64,000 nt of DNA from Micrasema longulum (taxonomy: Eukaryota; Arthropoda; Insecta; Trichoptera; Brachycentridae). Where the stretch lies: assembly GCA_022494885.1 (NCBI GenBank), contig JAGVSM010004540.1, positions 1 to 64,000 of the forward strand, read 5' to 3'. The stretch's first letter is position 1. Each line of letters begins with the position of its first letter. Made by a program: the position numbers and the translations under genes. Below, piece after piece: positions 63,940-64,000 of this stretch. A model generated the notes under the pieces. It saw nothing but the letters and a program-made list of their open reading frames with translations, did not search any database and had not been told where the DNA came from.

Positions 63940-64000
63940 AAAAAAAACCATTACATTAATGATTAATAATGAAAATAATGTGACCTCACTGGGGTTACCC
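63940..64000 (-). mobile_element. LINE family Y, 3' UTR (cut by window end)
   Basis: AATAATGTGACCTCACTGGG at the right edge, as in 3775-3795. Confidence 0.7.

Larger units (their letters stand above)
49986..64000 (+). other. Dll: Dll intron 1 (partial, runs out of window)
   Basis: Starts with the donor GTAAGA after 49985. No further Dll exon (no homeodomain-like frame) is visible to the window end, so the intron is at least 14 kb. It holds RTE, Jockey/CR1-group, R1-like and L2-like fragments, SINEs, many R copies, a Penelope-like fragment and two repeat-poor islands. Confidence 0.8.

Overview
This window is eukaryotic, AT-rich and almost entirely non-coding. The only host gene I recognise is the first coding exon of the homeobox gene Distal-less (Dll) on the + strand (ATG 49727, splice donor after 49985). 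The homeodomain itself is not in the window, so everything right of 49985 is intron 1. The exon 1 peptide carries the arthropod Dll N-terminal signature (KSAFVELQ, FPSPR, HLGSYAP, CASPPKD). Together with the repeat types present (tRNA-derived SINEs, RTE-like LINEs with a CCCGTAGGGG 3' end, a TTCGCTCGCGTGG-type interspersed repeat), this points to an insect, most likely a moth or butterfly. I infer that order from memory of families, not from a search.

Layout. Positions 1-49,200 lie upstream of the Dll exon. They are a mosaic of 3'-truncated non-LTR retrotransposons (about 15 recognisable families: L2-like, two RTE-like, an R1-like RNase-H type, and many Jockey/CR1-group families), SINEs, and one very abundant fold-back repeat family, called R here. 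There is also a Harbinger-type DNA element (30954-31921), a 1.8-kb TIR element (X), and Penelope-like fragments. One GC-rich, CpG-dense block with three CCAAT boxes (about 10935-11135), followed by a repeat-free stretch ending in a consensus splice donor (11662/11663), stands out as a candidate distal promoter and 5' UTR exon. Positions 49,210-49,985 hold the Dll exon with a strong acceptor at its left edge. Positions 49,986-64,000 are Dll intron 1, again packed with transposons, but with a few non-repetitive islands (55790-55990, 58090-58440) that could be cis-regulatory.

Most interesting signals: a hammerhead-ribozyme-like motif on the minus strand at 60655-60696 inside a Penelope-like fragment; two related motifs in an inverted-repeat element at 1480-2010; the R family, which has three diagnostic subfamilies, a shared reading frame, and in one case a 12-bp flanking duplication; precise nested insertions readable by comparing sibling copies; and two nearly identical L2 copies in direct orientation about 52.7 kb apart that bracket Dll exon 1.

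Limits: no alignments, GC counts or database searches were run. Family and clade names rest on motif recognition. Repeat boundaries are approximate unless stated otherwise.
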